Source of the DNA: Toxotes chatareus
Lineage: Eukaryota > Chordata > Actinopteri > Toxotidae
Assembly (NCBI GenBank): GCA_016801885.1
Contig: CM028899.1
Location: forward strand, 21,008,501 to 21,072,500
Direction of reading: 5' to 3'
DNA: 64,000 nucleotides
Notes under the pieces: generated by a model
Database searches by the model: none
What the model was told of the DNA's origin: nothing
The model's input: the letters and a program-made list of their open reading frames with translations, nothing else
Part shown: one piece after another, positions 1 through 12,602 of the stretch
Position numbering within the stretch: the stretch's first letter is position 1
How the letters are laid out: the number at the start of each line of letters is the position of its first letter
Translations under genes and position numbers: made by a program

Positions 1-3000
1 ATAAACAATAAAAATATTTATTGCATGAACATCAGCGCTGTATCAGCAGACACTCATACTGAGCCAGACAGCCGCCTGCTACATAACTAAAGACCCACAG
101 ACTCTGAACAACAACCACAATTAACTTTCCTGCTAAAGTCTCCTTCCTGTCTAACTTACAAACATGAACACATGTCTTTCCCTGCACTTCAGCTTGTTGA
201 ACAAGAGACCAGATAAACTGAAACGTGCACTGCTAATATCGGTTTGCAGGCTGGATTGCTAATTAGCTGCTCAGCTAAGGGGGGGTCCAGGTAAAGTTAC
301 TGTGGCCTGGAGCAACTTCCGCATTTAAGGTTAATCATGATCATCATTACGTCCGATACATAGTTCAGCTTCCTGAGACGTTTTATTTTTTTTTTTATGT
401 TTTTTAACAGATGTGTGAATGTTCAAGACCTAGACTCCTAGATGAAGGCAGAGGCAACATTGTGGGAACCAGGGCCAAGCAATGTGGCTAGAAAACAGCA
501 TCTGGATCTTCCTAACCCATTTGGCAATAAAATTATTACAGACAAAATGACCTAACTACAGAACTAATTGTAATGGAAACAGGGGGAGGTCAAAGATCAA
601 AGATTCTAAAATGTGATTCTTGCAAGTAGGGTTTCTGTTTTCAAAATTAGATCTTATAGGATTAGAGTGCAATATATGCTATCATCTTCTGTCTCTGTGT
701 CTTTAGAATCATATTTCTGGTATAACTGAGGGAAAAAAAATCAATTAGGTTCTATGTATGTGTAATCCTGGGTTGCACACTTGCAGTGAAGCTGAAAAAG
801 GGGAACTATTGACTCCATAACTGTGTGTATGACACATGGAATGAACACAGTACAAGGACAAGGACTGTAGTGCGAAGGAAAATGTCAAACCAATCTGCAG
901 AGGAAAAAAGGGGAAAGTAAGCAACAAACAAAAGATGCAGCTGCACAAGCTGGTATGTCAGCTGTCTAAACCAGTGTTTCCACTGCGAGATAACCACATG
1001 TCCCACAGTGTGTCGTACTGTATCCCCTCAGTTACCCCTAATAACTATAATGCCTGTGAGTCTGAAATAGGTTCCTCTGTGGCCAGAGAATAATCATCCC
1101 TAAGGCCACCTTAGTGATCTCACTAAAACAAGGTCATGTACAGGGCTTCCCATGAAACACTAGAAAGTGCTTGTGCTCAGTCAGAGTTTTGTGAGTGCCA
1201 GCAGCCTTGTTTGTTACCACAGTTTAATTTCCAGCCCCCTGGTATCAGGAATTTCCATTATTTCAGCCTGAGCGTACCCTACCAGTGAGTAAAAATGACT
1301 TCTTGTATAATTGAAATTATTTGTGAGATGAGTTATTGCTTTTTTTCAGTGCTCCACCATGACAGATGAGGTGGTAACACTGCGGGCAGTGTTCTCTGGC
1401 CGTGTCCGTTGTGCCGTCATGTCCGTTCAGAAAGGGAGGAGCAGATGGGGCAAAGCGGGGGCAAATGCGGACCACGGAACGCAAGCGCCGGCAGAGCGAG
1501 CGACTCCCGGTGCATCTGACAGCCTATTCTGCTCAGTGTCAGTGATGTATGGCTCCAGAATGGGGCTGACACACACCCTGGCTCCTTGATGTGTCGGCAT
1601 ATTTAACCCTGCTTGAGAAATCCCTTTTCAGAGTCATTCTTATAGGGACTTATTCCAATGTTGAGTCACTGGTGGTCATAATGGGAAGGCGTCAGCGGGG
1701 CGTGGATGGGCAAGCAACACTCACATTTCACTCGCTTCATGTTTGAGTTTCAGTGGAGGAAAGTCAACAGCTCTGAATAGAAGTTTACTGAACCAGCGCA
1801 GACAATAAGTGACTGCTTTGATCTGAGTTCAAAAGCAACAATTTAAAATAAATCAAGATTTAGTAAGTCACACAAATTTGCTTCTCCAAAAGACTAATAG
1901 GTTATAAAAGCCCTGCTCATGTCAATGATCAAATTTACCAACAGCACATGATGAAACACATTTTCATTGCTGACCTCTGGTTCTCTCACAATTTCACTGG
2001 CGTCAATTTCCTACACATTCACAGCTATTTTAATGTTACGTGGTTATATACCTAATTTCAAAAGCTTTCTATAAAGTACCATCTTAGTTGCACTTGGATT
2101 TCACTTTGTAAATACTTTTGTGCAGCCATTGCCAAGAAATACATCGTGTCCATGAAAAGAAAGAGAAGAAACATCATGTGAAAACTCCTTTTTTAAAGCA
2201 TAAGGAGGCTGCAATCCTTCAATCTTTAGTTTTAACACAGTATGGAAGTTTCTTGTTATACCACCTTATCATGCTATCACGAAAAGAAGCTTGTTTTCAT
2301 CAGATACATTAAGTGACATGCTGTAATAACAAGAGAAGTTTTGAGTAAAAACTGGAGAATTTAATGGGAAAATATGTCATGAAAAATGTCATGTGATGAA
2401 GTGGTTGACAAGAAAAGTTTCTCGTTATAATGAAAAGCTGAGCAAATGTTTTTTTTTTTTTTTTTTTTCATGGTGGCAGAAATAAAATACAAGGCTGGTG
2501 TTATTCTTAGACTTTTTTTTATTATAAACTAACTGATGCTCTACTGAAGATATGAATCCTCAGATTGATGGCTTGATTGATGGATACATTCATTTCATTT
2601 TTAAAAAGGGATCATTTCCTACAAGAGCTGTGTTTGTTGTGTTTGTTGAGGACTATTTTCAGCTTCAATTCATATTTGGTGCTGCAGTGACTATTCATGG
2701 CAGCAAGATGGTGTATGTGGGAAATGAATTAATGTATATTTGTGGGCAATTTCAGCTTATTCTAAAGTCTGCCTCAGGTTAGCCTGTATATTGGACTGTG
2801 ACAGTAAAAATCTAAAAACTCTAAACGGGAAGATGAAGAGGGGTCAGCCAGTCCTCCATCTTCATTCATCTTTCTCAATTAATCTGATCTTCATAAAAAA
2901 CCAGTGTGAACACCATTCAGTGGTCTTTGTGGAGTAACCAAGTAGCCAAAACAAGTCTTCCTGACATCAGTAGTGTGGGTGCTGGATGATAGACCAGAAT

Positions 3001-3070
3001 AAAAGGAAACAGGAGGTTGTAGTCTGAGTGAACTGGGAAGAAAGCATGACAAATTTAAAATGAGTCACTG
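1..3070. other. Intergenic, no gene recognised
   Basis: AT-rich intergenic DNA. The small open frames are not conserved-looking on either strand. A GC-richer patch at about 1359-1600 carries a 76-residue open frame that I do not recognise. A poly-T run lies at about 2450-2469. Confidence 0.6.
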
Positions 3071-3074
3071 CTAA

Positions 3075-3470
3075 TATACAAAATCCTCTGGAAACATGCT
3101 GAGGAAGCAACTGAAATTGAAAATGAAGTAAAGTGAAGCACGGATCAAGGAGCTAAAACCAAACAAGAAACAAAGTAACAAATGACAACCTGACTGGGGA
3201 GAGGCAAGACAAGAAACAAAAGCAAAAGACATGAGCCAAGGGCAAGAGACAAAACGTGTGACAACTGCATGCGACAAAAACGAACTGACAAGAACACAGG
3301 GAAGCAACGAGACTTAAATACACTTGGCAATGGCCAACAGGTGAAACCAATTAGGGCGGGGCAGACAATCACAAAGGAGGGAAACAAGACAAAGACAGGA
3401 AGTAGAACAAGACAAGATACACAAGGGCAGTGATTTCAAAATAAAACAGGAACTATAAACAAACTAAACA
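3075..3470. repeat. Dispersed fish repeat, purine-rich
   Basis: A long A/G-rich stretch made of short loosely repeated words built on acaag, gacaa and ggaa, with the phrase gggcggggcagacaatcaca near 3354. It resembles a repeat I associate with many teleost genomes, where such blocks lie next to transposon remnants. Family not named. The small reverse-strand open frames across it are low-complexity by-products. Confidence 0.5.
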
Positions 3471-3479
3471 AGAGTTCAA

Positions 3480-6400
3480 AAGTCCACAAAAGAGTTTAGA
3501 GCATAAAAGGATTCCCAAAAACAGCCCCCTTAGGGGCTAGTCATGACAAGCTGGCTACAAAGGACCTGGCTTTGTAAAGGGTATGGCAACACCACAGTGT
3601 GGGACTGTTTCCCTGCAACAGGCCCTGGAAGATGTGACAATGGAGGTTATAGTGCAGCAAACTGGAGGAAAATCTGGGTTATGCTGTTTAGTAGAGGGTT
3701 CCACTGCATTATACTCTGTAGTAGCAGTGGTCATACAGGCTTGCCTTCATGGCCTTTCAGTTGTGTGGAGTATTAAAAGAAAACAGATCACCATGGGTTC
3801 TATTTGTGGCTGCACACACTGTTAAGATCCTCAAAGAGAGCTGCACGCTGCAGAGCTTCAACTGCAGAGAACGCATCAATGCACCGGAAAAAAAGCATGT
3901 TATGGAATTGTAGTTAACCATAACCCCAAAAGCACCAAAACCTTCAGTAGCATGGACCTAATCAGTCGGCCATAAATGTACCTCACAGATTCATAATCAT
4001 ACTGGTTTTGTCTGAATTGGTGTGGTCATATCACCCATCTGGGGGGTCCTGGGGCAAAAAAGTGTTGCTGTGCACCTGTTGACCCCCATTGTACATGGCA
4101 GTTAGTTCCATTATTTCCCCAGGAACCCAGAAACCAATCAGTACTGTGAAGCTAAAATGATGAGCTGATGAATTGAAGACATGATTGATTCAGAAACTGT
4201 GAACTTATCTTTTAACATGTCACTTACACCAACCAGACTGTCTGACCAGATTCTTTTAGAAACATAAGCCCAGCATCTGGCAAACCAACTGGATTGTTTG
4301 CTTTACAGATATAATGTAATAAAGAGCCATTTTCAGATTTTTAACATTCCCTCAGCCTGTTTGAGCACATGCACAAGCCCTTCTCAAACATAGAGCCTAC
4401 TATAAAATATGCAATCAGTTTTCCTTGGCTGCTTTCCAGCAGGCAACTCATCAGGGTGCATTTTTCCATTGCTTTCCCATCCATGCGTCTACAGATCTGT
4501 CCACTGGCTAGTGCTGTTGCTACTCTGTCAGGTTTTCCTCCATTTTCAATCACTACATGCCAACCACAGCAGCACAATTTCATCTTGCTGATGCTTAAAC
4601 TTGTCAGATTTTAACGATAAGAAAAAGGAAAAATAATTTTTTTTCACACACTTTCTTGTGAAATACTAAATAATTTCACATCATCAGGTCTCTAAATCTC
4701 TTTCAAATTAATCATTCTGAAAAGGAAAAACAATCTCTGTTTAAATTGCTCACAACTCACAGTGTCAATGCCAAGGTCACAACCTGTGAGGGGTCTCAAG
4801 TCAAAAAGGTTGGGAATTACTGTTCTACACTGTGGAACTTTCTCTCTGAACCTGAAGTACATCAAGAACTCCCTCTGGGATCCCTGGATCCCACTCAAAG
4901 ACCTGTGGAATACCCTCAAGGACCCTTTGAGGGGTAAACAGAAAAACAAATGCTAAAGTCAGGGGAAGATTGGGGTCATTGATAAAAAAGGAAACTGCCA
5001 GTAAGGTAGGAGACAGGAGGATGATGTTTCAGGTGTCAGAGTCAGACACTTTGTACGTCCAACCATCCACCAAAATCTCTGTCAAAATCACTGACTATGA
5101 GGTGTGGCCACAGATGCACCTATAATCATTACTGTTCTGTATACTTATATTCAAATGACATTTAACATGATGCAAAACCTTTGCTTATGTTCATTATTAT
5201 ATGTCATTATTATTATTATATAGAATTTATTTAAGCCTGGTGAAATCAGGACACATAAGGAGCCAAAAGTCTATGGTTTACATGACGTAGAATTGCACAG
5301 GTTGCATGTATTACAAAAATATGTTACACATGTTTATGCACGTGTTCCTGTCCACTGGTGTTTGTGGAGTGTCTGCTTGTTGTGTATTCAGACAGCAGCG
5401 GGAAGAGAAGGCGATCTGAGTTACCGCTCCTTTGAACACTATGGGTGTCAGTGGCTGATTCTCTTCCATCACAGAGGAGCATCTCAGGGCAGAGCCTTCC
5501 AAAATTTTCTCTAACTTTTGTTTAAAATACTACGTCAGTGCCATGGGTAAATAACCAAAGAGCTGCTGGAATAAAACCATGGACGCTGACACAGCTAAAA
5601 TCTCAGAAAGCGTACAAGCAAATTTACGAGTGGACCTAATTTTGATCAATCAACCAAGGTTCATTTCTCTCCTAAAAAAATCTTGTTATTCGTGACAGAG
5701 TAACAGTTGTGGAATGACAATTATAACACATGTTCTGATAGCGATTAGCTGTAGTGTCGGGAGGTCCCACTGAAATCATGCAGGTGATAAAAATCTTTAA
5801 TTATGTAAATGTCTGTGATCTCAGTGAACACAAAGCCTCGATCCAGTGTTATTAAAACCACTCGTTGCCATGCACATCTGCCTGTTTAGCTCTAAAAGCA
5901 TCTTAAATGAAGACTGATTTTAAAATACACTGCAGGTTTTCATTTGGGCTCGTGACAAGCTGTCATAATTAGACCGCTACAACAAGATGCAGGCAGTTTT
6001 TCAGGCGCTCAGTTCAGTAAAAGAACTTCTCCAGCTTCCTGTGAGACATTTCTTGTCCTTCTGGGAAGGTTTAGAGGCCCAGCTCATGTCATTTCACCAA
6101 CTCTTTGGTGATAAATGAGAGAGATAATGTGTATTAAGCATGTCCAGTTCTTCAGAAAGCTCTCTATAAGTAACCTTACTGGATAAAGGGTGTTCCTGCT
6201 CTTTATCAAAACTATTCCCTCTGTAGTAAGCCCTGTCAGAGAGGCCATTCAGTGCTGTCTCTGTCCTCTTTCCCTTTTCCTCTCTCTCAGTCCATTTTGA
6301 ACAGTTCACAGACCAAAGATACTGTTTTTATTCAGCAAAGTGACTTGATGGAGGGCTCACTTCTTACTCCATAATTTACTCCATTTAATCATGGGAAAGA

Positions 6401-6970
6401 AGCAGGACCAGGGCAGGTCTTTCTGGGACCATATAAACCTCCACCTAACTATGTATATACACCAATCGGCCACCAATCAGCCACAATGTGGCTGACACAC
6501 ACATATAAAAACGCAACATTACAACCTGTAAATGGTTCTTATCCTTCCTTCTTTCTTTCTCTTTTCTATCTTTATTTCTTACTAAGAAAGAAAGTGGAGC
6601 ATCTATCATGTCTTCTTTTTGTTAAGTCTGGATTTTGGGCTGCTGCTCATGTTATTCATTTTACATGTACAGAACAGTAGTTCTGTTTTATCAAATTTGA
6701 TCAAGTTCTGATTGGTGAGTTGTTCACAGGGGTAAAAAAGAAAAAAAAATGGGATTCAACAGGACCTGGCAACCCTCTGTCACTTGGTCAGTCATGGACA
6801 GACATTGTTTAAGTTGCTAGACTATAACCAAGCGTCTTGGATTCACCTGACTGGGCACATTTAGAAATAAAATTTAAAAAGAAAGTGGACATTGAGATGT
6901 AGAATGAACAGCAGCAGTAACAGCTCCTGTCTTACTGAAGCCTTATGGCAACTGTTAGATGACACTCACA
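3480..6970. other. Intergenic, no gene recognised
   Basis: No open frame resembles a known protein. Contains one short repeat remnant near 4765-4835, listed separately. Near 6450 there is a short phrase (tgtatatacaccaatcggcc) reminiscent of a Tc1-type terminus, too short to call. Confidence 0.55.
4765..4835 (-). repeat. Short dispersed repeat remnant, copy 1
   Basis: The words ggggtctcaagtcaaaaagg and ttgggaattactgttct are the reverse complement of a phrase (cccaacctttttggcttgtga-like) frequent in vertebrate interspersed repeats. A related piece in the opposite orientation lies near 51745-51785. Origin class unknown. Confidence 0.35.
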
Positions 6971-6978
6971 CCTCAAAT

Positions 6979-7012
6979 ATTAGACTGTCCTATGAACACA
7001 GGACAGTCTAAT
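6979..7012. repeat. Perfect inverted repeat, 13-bp arms
   Basis: Arms at 6979-6991 (attagactgtcct) and 7000-7012 (aggacagtctaat) are perfect reverse complements separated by 8 bases. It could form a small hairpin. No element boundary or gene is visible around it. Confidence 0.8.
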
Positions 7013-9921
7013 TCTGTGTGTCTGTCAGGAAATCCAAAGTGTGCGATCATTTGAGAGGGTAAAGAACGACCCAAATAAAGGTGACATGCAAACACCGCTT
7101 GTTAGTCAACCTCAAACATGGCTTATCAATATGTATACACTAACAACCACCAGTTGACTAGGAAGACCTTTGGTGGGGGCAGTCCTACAGAACAGATACT
7201 AGTTACCAAATCTATAGAAGGCGAGAAGGAGAAGCTCCTGGTTTTGCAGGATATTTACTTTACAATAAGTGCTATTGCAACTGTCTAATACAATGATAGC
7301 GCATGAGCCACTAATATAGACTGTACAACTCCTTCCAAGTTAAGAAAACCCCCAAATTCCAAGGAAAAATACAAAGGACATGACCTCAGTGATCAAGCTG
7401 GTCCCAGTCCCAGCATCACTCAGTGTGGGTGTATCCTCTTTGGCAGACTCATGAAAGACCTGTGGGAATCGAAGTTCCCATGCATCAAAGGGCATTTGCA
7501 TAAAGAAACATAAACATAATGAAACTCCCCCACGTCTCGGTGTGTGGTGAGTGTATGGTAACGAATAGCATCCTGTCACTTCTCCAGCCTTTGCGGCGGT
7601 ATGTGTGAACAGGGGGTCAGCTACCAGACTCACAAAATCCAAATTTGGCAAAAAGGGCAGTGACTGAGTGGAGATGATGTCGCGTAAGCAACCAGTAACC
7701 AGCAACCGCAACAAGTATCTACTTTTATAAAACTTTGGACCACTACGGGTTGGTTCTTGTTTTGTCTCTTTCATACACTCACACATGAGCGACACGGTTG
7801 CTGGCTAGTAGTGTGCCAACAAACACAGCAAAGCACCTACAAAGGCTGTGAAGAAGAATACTGCAAGCTAGAAACCGTGAATGTGAATAATGCAGATTAA
7901 ACCAGGCTTTTACAATTTCAAACAGTCTAACAAACACGTTTTTTTATTTCCCTCCTCATGAAACACATTACCTAAAGAGTGAAAGTCTGCACATTGTGTT
8001 CCCACTGTAGGCTGATAATGAGGTGTAGGGGTGACAGCATTGTAGCCACAGCATCTGCCATCACAGTGTTCAGGATGAAACAGACCTGTAGATGAAGAAG
8101 TGGGAAGTCCAACCAGTGATAGGAGGACAGCACGAACAACAAAGACCACCTGTCTTGTATTGAGTGCAGTTAAAGGTGAAGCACAGCTTTTCATAGACAG
8201 AGAAGGTGCCAGATTTTTTCAGATTTTTGCCAGATGTCTACCATTGCTGCACAGATTTATTGGATGAGTTGAGTGTGAAGAACATGTGTGAAACATGCTT
8301 ATAGCCAGAGGGGGACTCCGCAGAAAGAAACCCATCCAATACAGGACCACGTCTTTAACGTGGATGATACTGATGTTAATCCTCTGATACAGTGGGAACG
8401 CAAAGATTAGGAGAACATCTCATAATGCTTGTTCTCAGATGTTAACAAATATAAAACGCAACATGAATTAACAAATGCAAAGTCTGTTCCTCTCTTCAGC
8501 CTTTATTCCAAAACTTATTTTGATGATAGTTTGATAGTTAAGGGAAGATACCCCTCGGGCTGTTTCAGGCCATGTTACAGGGGAGAAGTGATGTAGTTTT
8601 GAATTTCTGTGTGACTGTGTTAACACACAGCCGACCCAGGATGCTCTGGAGCAGCTGCCTCAGTAACAGAGAGTACAGATGGATGTAATGCCGTGTATTT
8701 ATCATTACTCCTACTTGTTAATCACATAAGAGCTGGGGATTTGTCTTTGAACTGAGTGCTCAGTGTTAAAGGCACTTAAATGCTCCCTGCTGTGTGTTTG
8801 TGTGCATGTGTGTGTGTGTGCGCACACACTCCTGGCTCCTTTGGAGTGGTTAAGCAGCCAGGCAGAAGTATGTGTGCTTAAGAAGTCTGTGCTGGAGTAC
8901 ACCCAGCACACCTGTGTTTTCATTGTGCTTGGATTCTCTCCCCAAGGGCCAGTAAGATCATTACTGCAGACACAACCGCATCATAAATAAATGCACGGAC
9001 ATACTTCATTAATTGAACAAACAGCGTGGATGGTAGCCGAGCCCTCTTCACAAGATTACATGTTATGAAAGAACACAAAGCCTGGAGTACAGTTAATCAC
9101 ATACAAGTCCACAGTCCAACAAGTCATTTTATATACCTTCTTGAGCAGTCTGTAAATGTACAATAATGAGCATAACATGTGCCAAATAGAACCATGTGGT
9201 TACTGGTCTATGCTGAGCAAAATGACCAGTCAAAAAGCTTGGTGCAGGAAGGTGGCTGTAACACGTTGCAAAAACATCGAAAAACCATGGAACATGCGAT
9301 ATGAGTGCTAGAATTCATGATATTTCAGATTCAGGTGTTGGCAATTTAGGTTGTTCCTGTTGCTCAAATGTCCCAGTTACCTCCATTTTGCCCAATATCC
9401 GAATTAGGCTGAAAAAGCTAGTGGATGTCACAACACTCATGATCCAGGGTAACATGACAGCCAGAGACAGCTGAAGGTGTCTATAGATTCCTTTATACTA
9501 ATCTTGCTAACTAGAGTAACATTATTCATAGGCAGTCAGAGTCAGTGGAAAAGCTTGGCTACCCCTGTCAGTTACGTGACCCTTTCTAACATGTTGTAAT
9601 GGTCCCTTAGGAGTCTCCCAAAGTGACTCTCTCGTGTTATTTTTCCTCCAGAGAGAAAAAGGGCTTGCATGCAGTTTTTGACAGGCTAAAGGGCAAACAA
9701 ATACACAATGGCAACATTACAACTATTTTCAGTAGCATTATTAGCTAACAACATTCCGTTCTATGGATGCTTGCTCAGAACATTTTAAACTCACATGCTG
9801 TTTGTTTGTTTTTTTTGCGTGGTTACATTCATTTGATTAAATCCTTTTCATGTAAAACATGTTGAGTTTACTTGTAATGAAATCTGCTATATCAATGAAA
9901 TTTCTTTGATGCATAATACAA
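7013..9921. other. Intergenic with two unrecognised reverse-strand open frames
   Basis: Reverse-strand frames of 151 codons (7340-7795) and 94 codons (7910-8194) lie close together but match no family I know, and no splice or promoter signal ties them together. They may be chance frames or remnants of an old transposon. A short mixed (TG)n tract lies at about 8790-8829. Confidence 0.5.
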
Positions 9922-10491
9922 ACACTTTATTAGGAACACCATACTAATCCTGGGGGGCTGGGAGACAGCTGAGTGAACTCACTGTCATATTTATGAACCC
10001 AGTTCGAGACGACTTGAACTGGGTTCCCTGAAGGGATGAACATGGCCAGCAACAATACTCAGATCAGACTGTGACATTCAGACCAAGAAAACATTCCTCA
10101 CACCATCACACCACCACCACCAGCCTGGACTGTTGACACAAGGCAGGTTGGGTCCATGGATTCATGCTGTTGACACAAAACTCTGACCCTATTCTGACAG
10201 GAAAGGAACCTGACGTGGTCTTCAGCTGATGTAGCCCATTTCCTTTAAGGTTCGACATGAACCAGTCTGACCATTCTCCTCTGACATCTCTCAGGAGATC
10301 ATCAGTTTCAGAAACAGTCAGCATCACTGAGATCACATTTTTCCCCATTTTGATGTTTGATGTGAACATTAACTGAAGCTCCTGAGCTGTTTCTGCAGGA
10401 TTTTATAAACTGCGCTACTGCAACATGATTGGCTGATTGCATAACAAGCACAGTTTATAGGGTGTTCCTAAGGAAGTGCTCGGTGAGTGTA
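9922..10491 (-). mobile_element. Internally deleted Tc1/mariner-like element
   Basis: The left end reads cactttattaggaacacc and the right end ggtgttcctaaggaagtgct, giving imperfect terminal inverted repeats around about 570 bp. A reverse-strand frame at 10106-10369 joins an N-terminal transposase piece (MGK..., then LTVSETDDLL, like the SISETADLL helix of Tc1-like DNA-binding domains) directly to pieces such as FPVRIGSEFCVNSM and the Val-rich VVVV block before the usual WG motif. The central helix-turn-helix and catalytic parts are missing, so this is a dead or non-autonomous derivative. Related ends occur at 43345-43455 and 44440-44975. Confidence 0.8.
10106..10369 (-). pseudogene. Tc1/mariner-like transposase remnant
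   Basis: 87-codon reverse-strand frame inside the 9922-10491 element. Residues 8-27 correspond to the family N-terminus (MGKN..., VSETDDLL). The following part, with QLKTTSGSFPVRIGSEF and NSMNPWTQPALCQQ, corresponds to the transposase middle just before the first catalytic region. Full-length transposases of this type have roughly 340 residues, so most of the protein is gone. Not expected to be active. Confidence 0.7.
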
Positions 10492-11914
10492 TTTCCATTA
10501 TAGAAACAAGAATAGATATAACACTGTTGAATGGATTGGCATGAAATTTTGTGCATTCATTTTCCCCAGTTGATGAATGTTAATTAGTTGCTCTGAGGCG
10601 GTTTAACAATCAATGCTCATGGTCCTTAGAGGAGACAACTTATGATATTCATCACCTTTACCCATGATTATTAGGCTATAATTATCTTTCAGTTTACTTT
10701 ACACATCCATGTCCCCAGAGGATGAACCCATTCTGCTTTGAACAGAAGTTAGCAGTGACCTCAGGAAGACTGCCAGGATACTCCATACTTAGTTCATATT
10801 TCCCCTGTAAATAATTGGAAGCCAAGGTAAAAGTAAAAGTTGATTATTTTTGTTGTGGTTTCACGTTATTTTCCCACATTCATAAATTAATATATATTTT
10901 TTTCCAGGAAGGGATGCATTTATTTTTCTTTAACTTTTCAGATTCAGAATCACAGAGTATGATTTCTCAGTCAAATGCAGCTCAGCAGTCTTATCTATGC
11001 TTAGCAGAAATAAACTAATTGGACTTTCACATTTTCTTTGTGGCTTCCCTGCATTTAAAATTAGATTTATGTTGTGTTCTCTCTTGACTCAAGATTTCCA
11101 TGACTGTATGTGCGAGTAAAAACACAGAGCAACGACCAAGACAAACATCCACCGTTTAGGTCATTGTAGCTGTTGGATTGTGTTTGGTGTCAGAAACGCT
11201 GAGAGGATTATAAAGTGGTCCACAAAGTGAGTCCTGGTGACTGCAGCTCGTCTATTCATCATCTCCAGTGCCTGTTCTGTACATCTCGCTCTCCTATTAC
11301 TTCAAGTGATGGGACAGATAAGCAACAGCAGCATCTTAAATTATCCACAATTTACTAAGGATATAATAACAAACCCCATTATTGCTGGAACACAGTTGAG
11401 TAAGATATGGACTACTTGTTTCACTAGATAAGCACAGAGTATAGATGAATTCAGTTTATTATCCCTCTGTGTCTGAGTTCACTCAGCCCTTTAAATTTTT
11501 ACAATTAGAGCATTTTGGGTAAAACTGGACCCTGAAATCCAAAATAGTAAAAGACCCCATATCACCCTCTCACACTCACTGTCTAATCAATAAAGCATGT
11601 ATTTATGGTGACTAGTGTGAAACAGCTGTTACACAAGGATCTGTCTAAAATGTCTAAGATGTACAGGGACGTTTTTTTGTCTAATGAAAACCTCAAACCT
11701 CGTTTCGTGTCCCTTTATTAAATTCATTAAGAATTATGTAGAATTCTCGTTGCCCGATCTTACCCATTATATATTTGTCATGTGCAGATGCAGAAGAATA
11801 TCAGGGTTCTGTCAGGAGACAGGTTTGCAGAATACCATTCTGATTCCTTTCACAAACTTCTGCATCACTCAGTTAGTTGATTACATGCAGTGAACCATTT
11901 TCTTGCCGCAAAAC
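10492..11914. other. Intergenic, no gene recognised
   Basis: AT-rich sequence between the Tc1-like remnant and the piggyBac element. Short open frames only; nothing recognisable. Confidence 0.6.
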
Positions 11915-11918
11915 TTAA
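11915..11918. repeat. TTAA target site, left flank of piggyBac
   Basis: TTAA immediately outside the left terminal repeat, matched by TTAA at 14616-14619. TTAA duplication is the known target signature of piggyBac transposases. Confidence 0.9.
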
Positions 11919-11936
11919 CCCTTGTAATGTGTTAGG
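11919..11936 (+). repeat. piggyBac left terminal inverted repeat
   Basis: CCCTTGTAATGTGTTAGG directly after TTAA; 16/18 match with the inverted right end at 14598-14615. Confidence 0.9.
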
Positions 11937-11961
11937 AAGCTGCCCACGTTTTTGGTGTTAG

Positions 11962-11979
11962 CGGGTCAAAATTGACCCG
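11962..11979. repeat. Subterminal palindrome 1 of piggyBac
   Basis: cgggtcaaaattgacccg, preceded by gtgttag. Related to palindromes at 12318-12335 and 14584-14599. Possible transposase-binding site; this is inference. Confidence 0.7.
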
Positions 11980-12317
11980 TGACTTAACCCAGCCCAAAAT
12001 ACTCAGAGAACAATGATTATCATACAGTATTGTTTTTCACCTCATATCTAACTTGTAATGCATTCATATTCATACAAACACTGTAATAAAATGTTATTTT
12101 TTGGCCCAATGGACCTTTCATCTTATAATATACCACTCGTTTTCATATTTTAAAAAAATAATTCACTCATTATCTTTGTTATAATGAAGACAACAGGTAA
12201 TTACGTCATCTGACTGTAATAGATTAATATTAAAAAATACCACCAAAATAAATTGCTTGTGTTTTTTTTTTTTTTTTTAATTTAATATTATTAACCATAG
12301 TGACATCTGTTGTGTTA

Positions 12318-12335
12318 CGGGTCAAAACCGACCCG
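12318..12335. repeat. Subterminal palindrome 2 of piggyBac
   Basis: cgggtcaaaaccgacccg, preceded by tgtgtta and followed 10 bp later by tgtgttagga, repeating the motif seen in the terminal repeats. Confidence 0.65.
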
Positions 12336-12552
12336 AGCAGATTTGTGTTAGGATAGAGGTAAAAAAGTCTTTTCTTTTTCACAAAACCAAACTTTATTTT
12401 GCTCAAAATTGCAAATGCAAATACAACATGAAAAAGACCAACAATAACAACAGCAAGTTTCTCTCTCTCTCTCAAATTGAACACTGAACAAAGACAAAAT
12501 GGACTTTGTCTGTTTTTGCATGTAAAAACATTTTCAAAACTGAACATTGACA

Positions 12553-12554
<2 letters not shown>

Positions 12555-12586
<32 letters not shown>

Positions 12587-12602
12587 TTTTGTGTGTGTGT
12601 GT
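12555..12602. repeat. (GT)n microsatellite
   Basis: About fifteen GT units, then ggtttt, then a second short GT run ending directly beside the stop codon of the piggyBac transposase. It produces spurious valine/cysteine-rich and threonine/histidine-rich frames. Confidence 0.95.

Noticed and set aside
1359..1589. GC-rich 76-codon frame preceded by a T-rich stretch and cag, like a spliced exon
   Set aside because: The protein is not recognised, and no partner exon or donor in a suitable place was found.
3071..3387. Cys/Phe/Leu-rich reverse-strand frames that look like membrane proteins
   Set aside because: Artefacts of reading a purine-rich dispersed repeat on the opposite strand.
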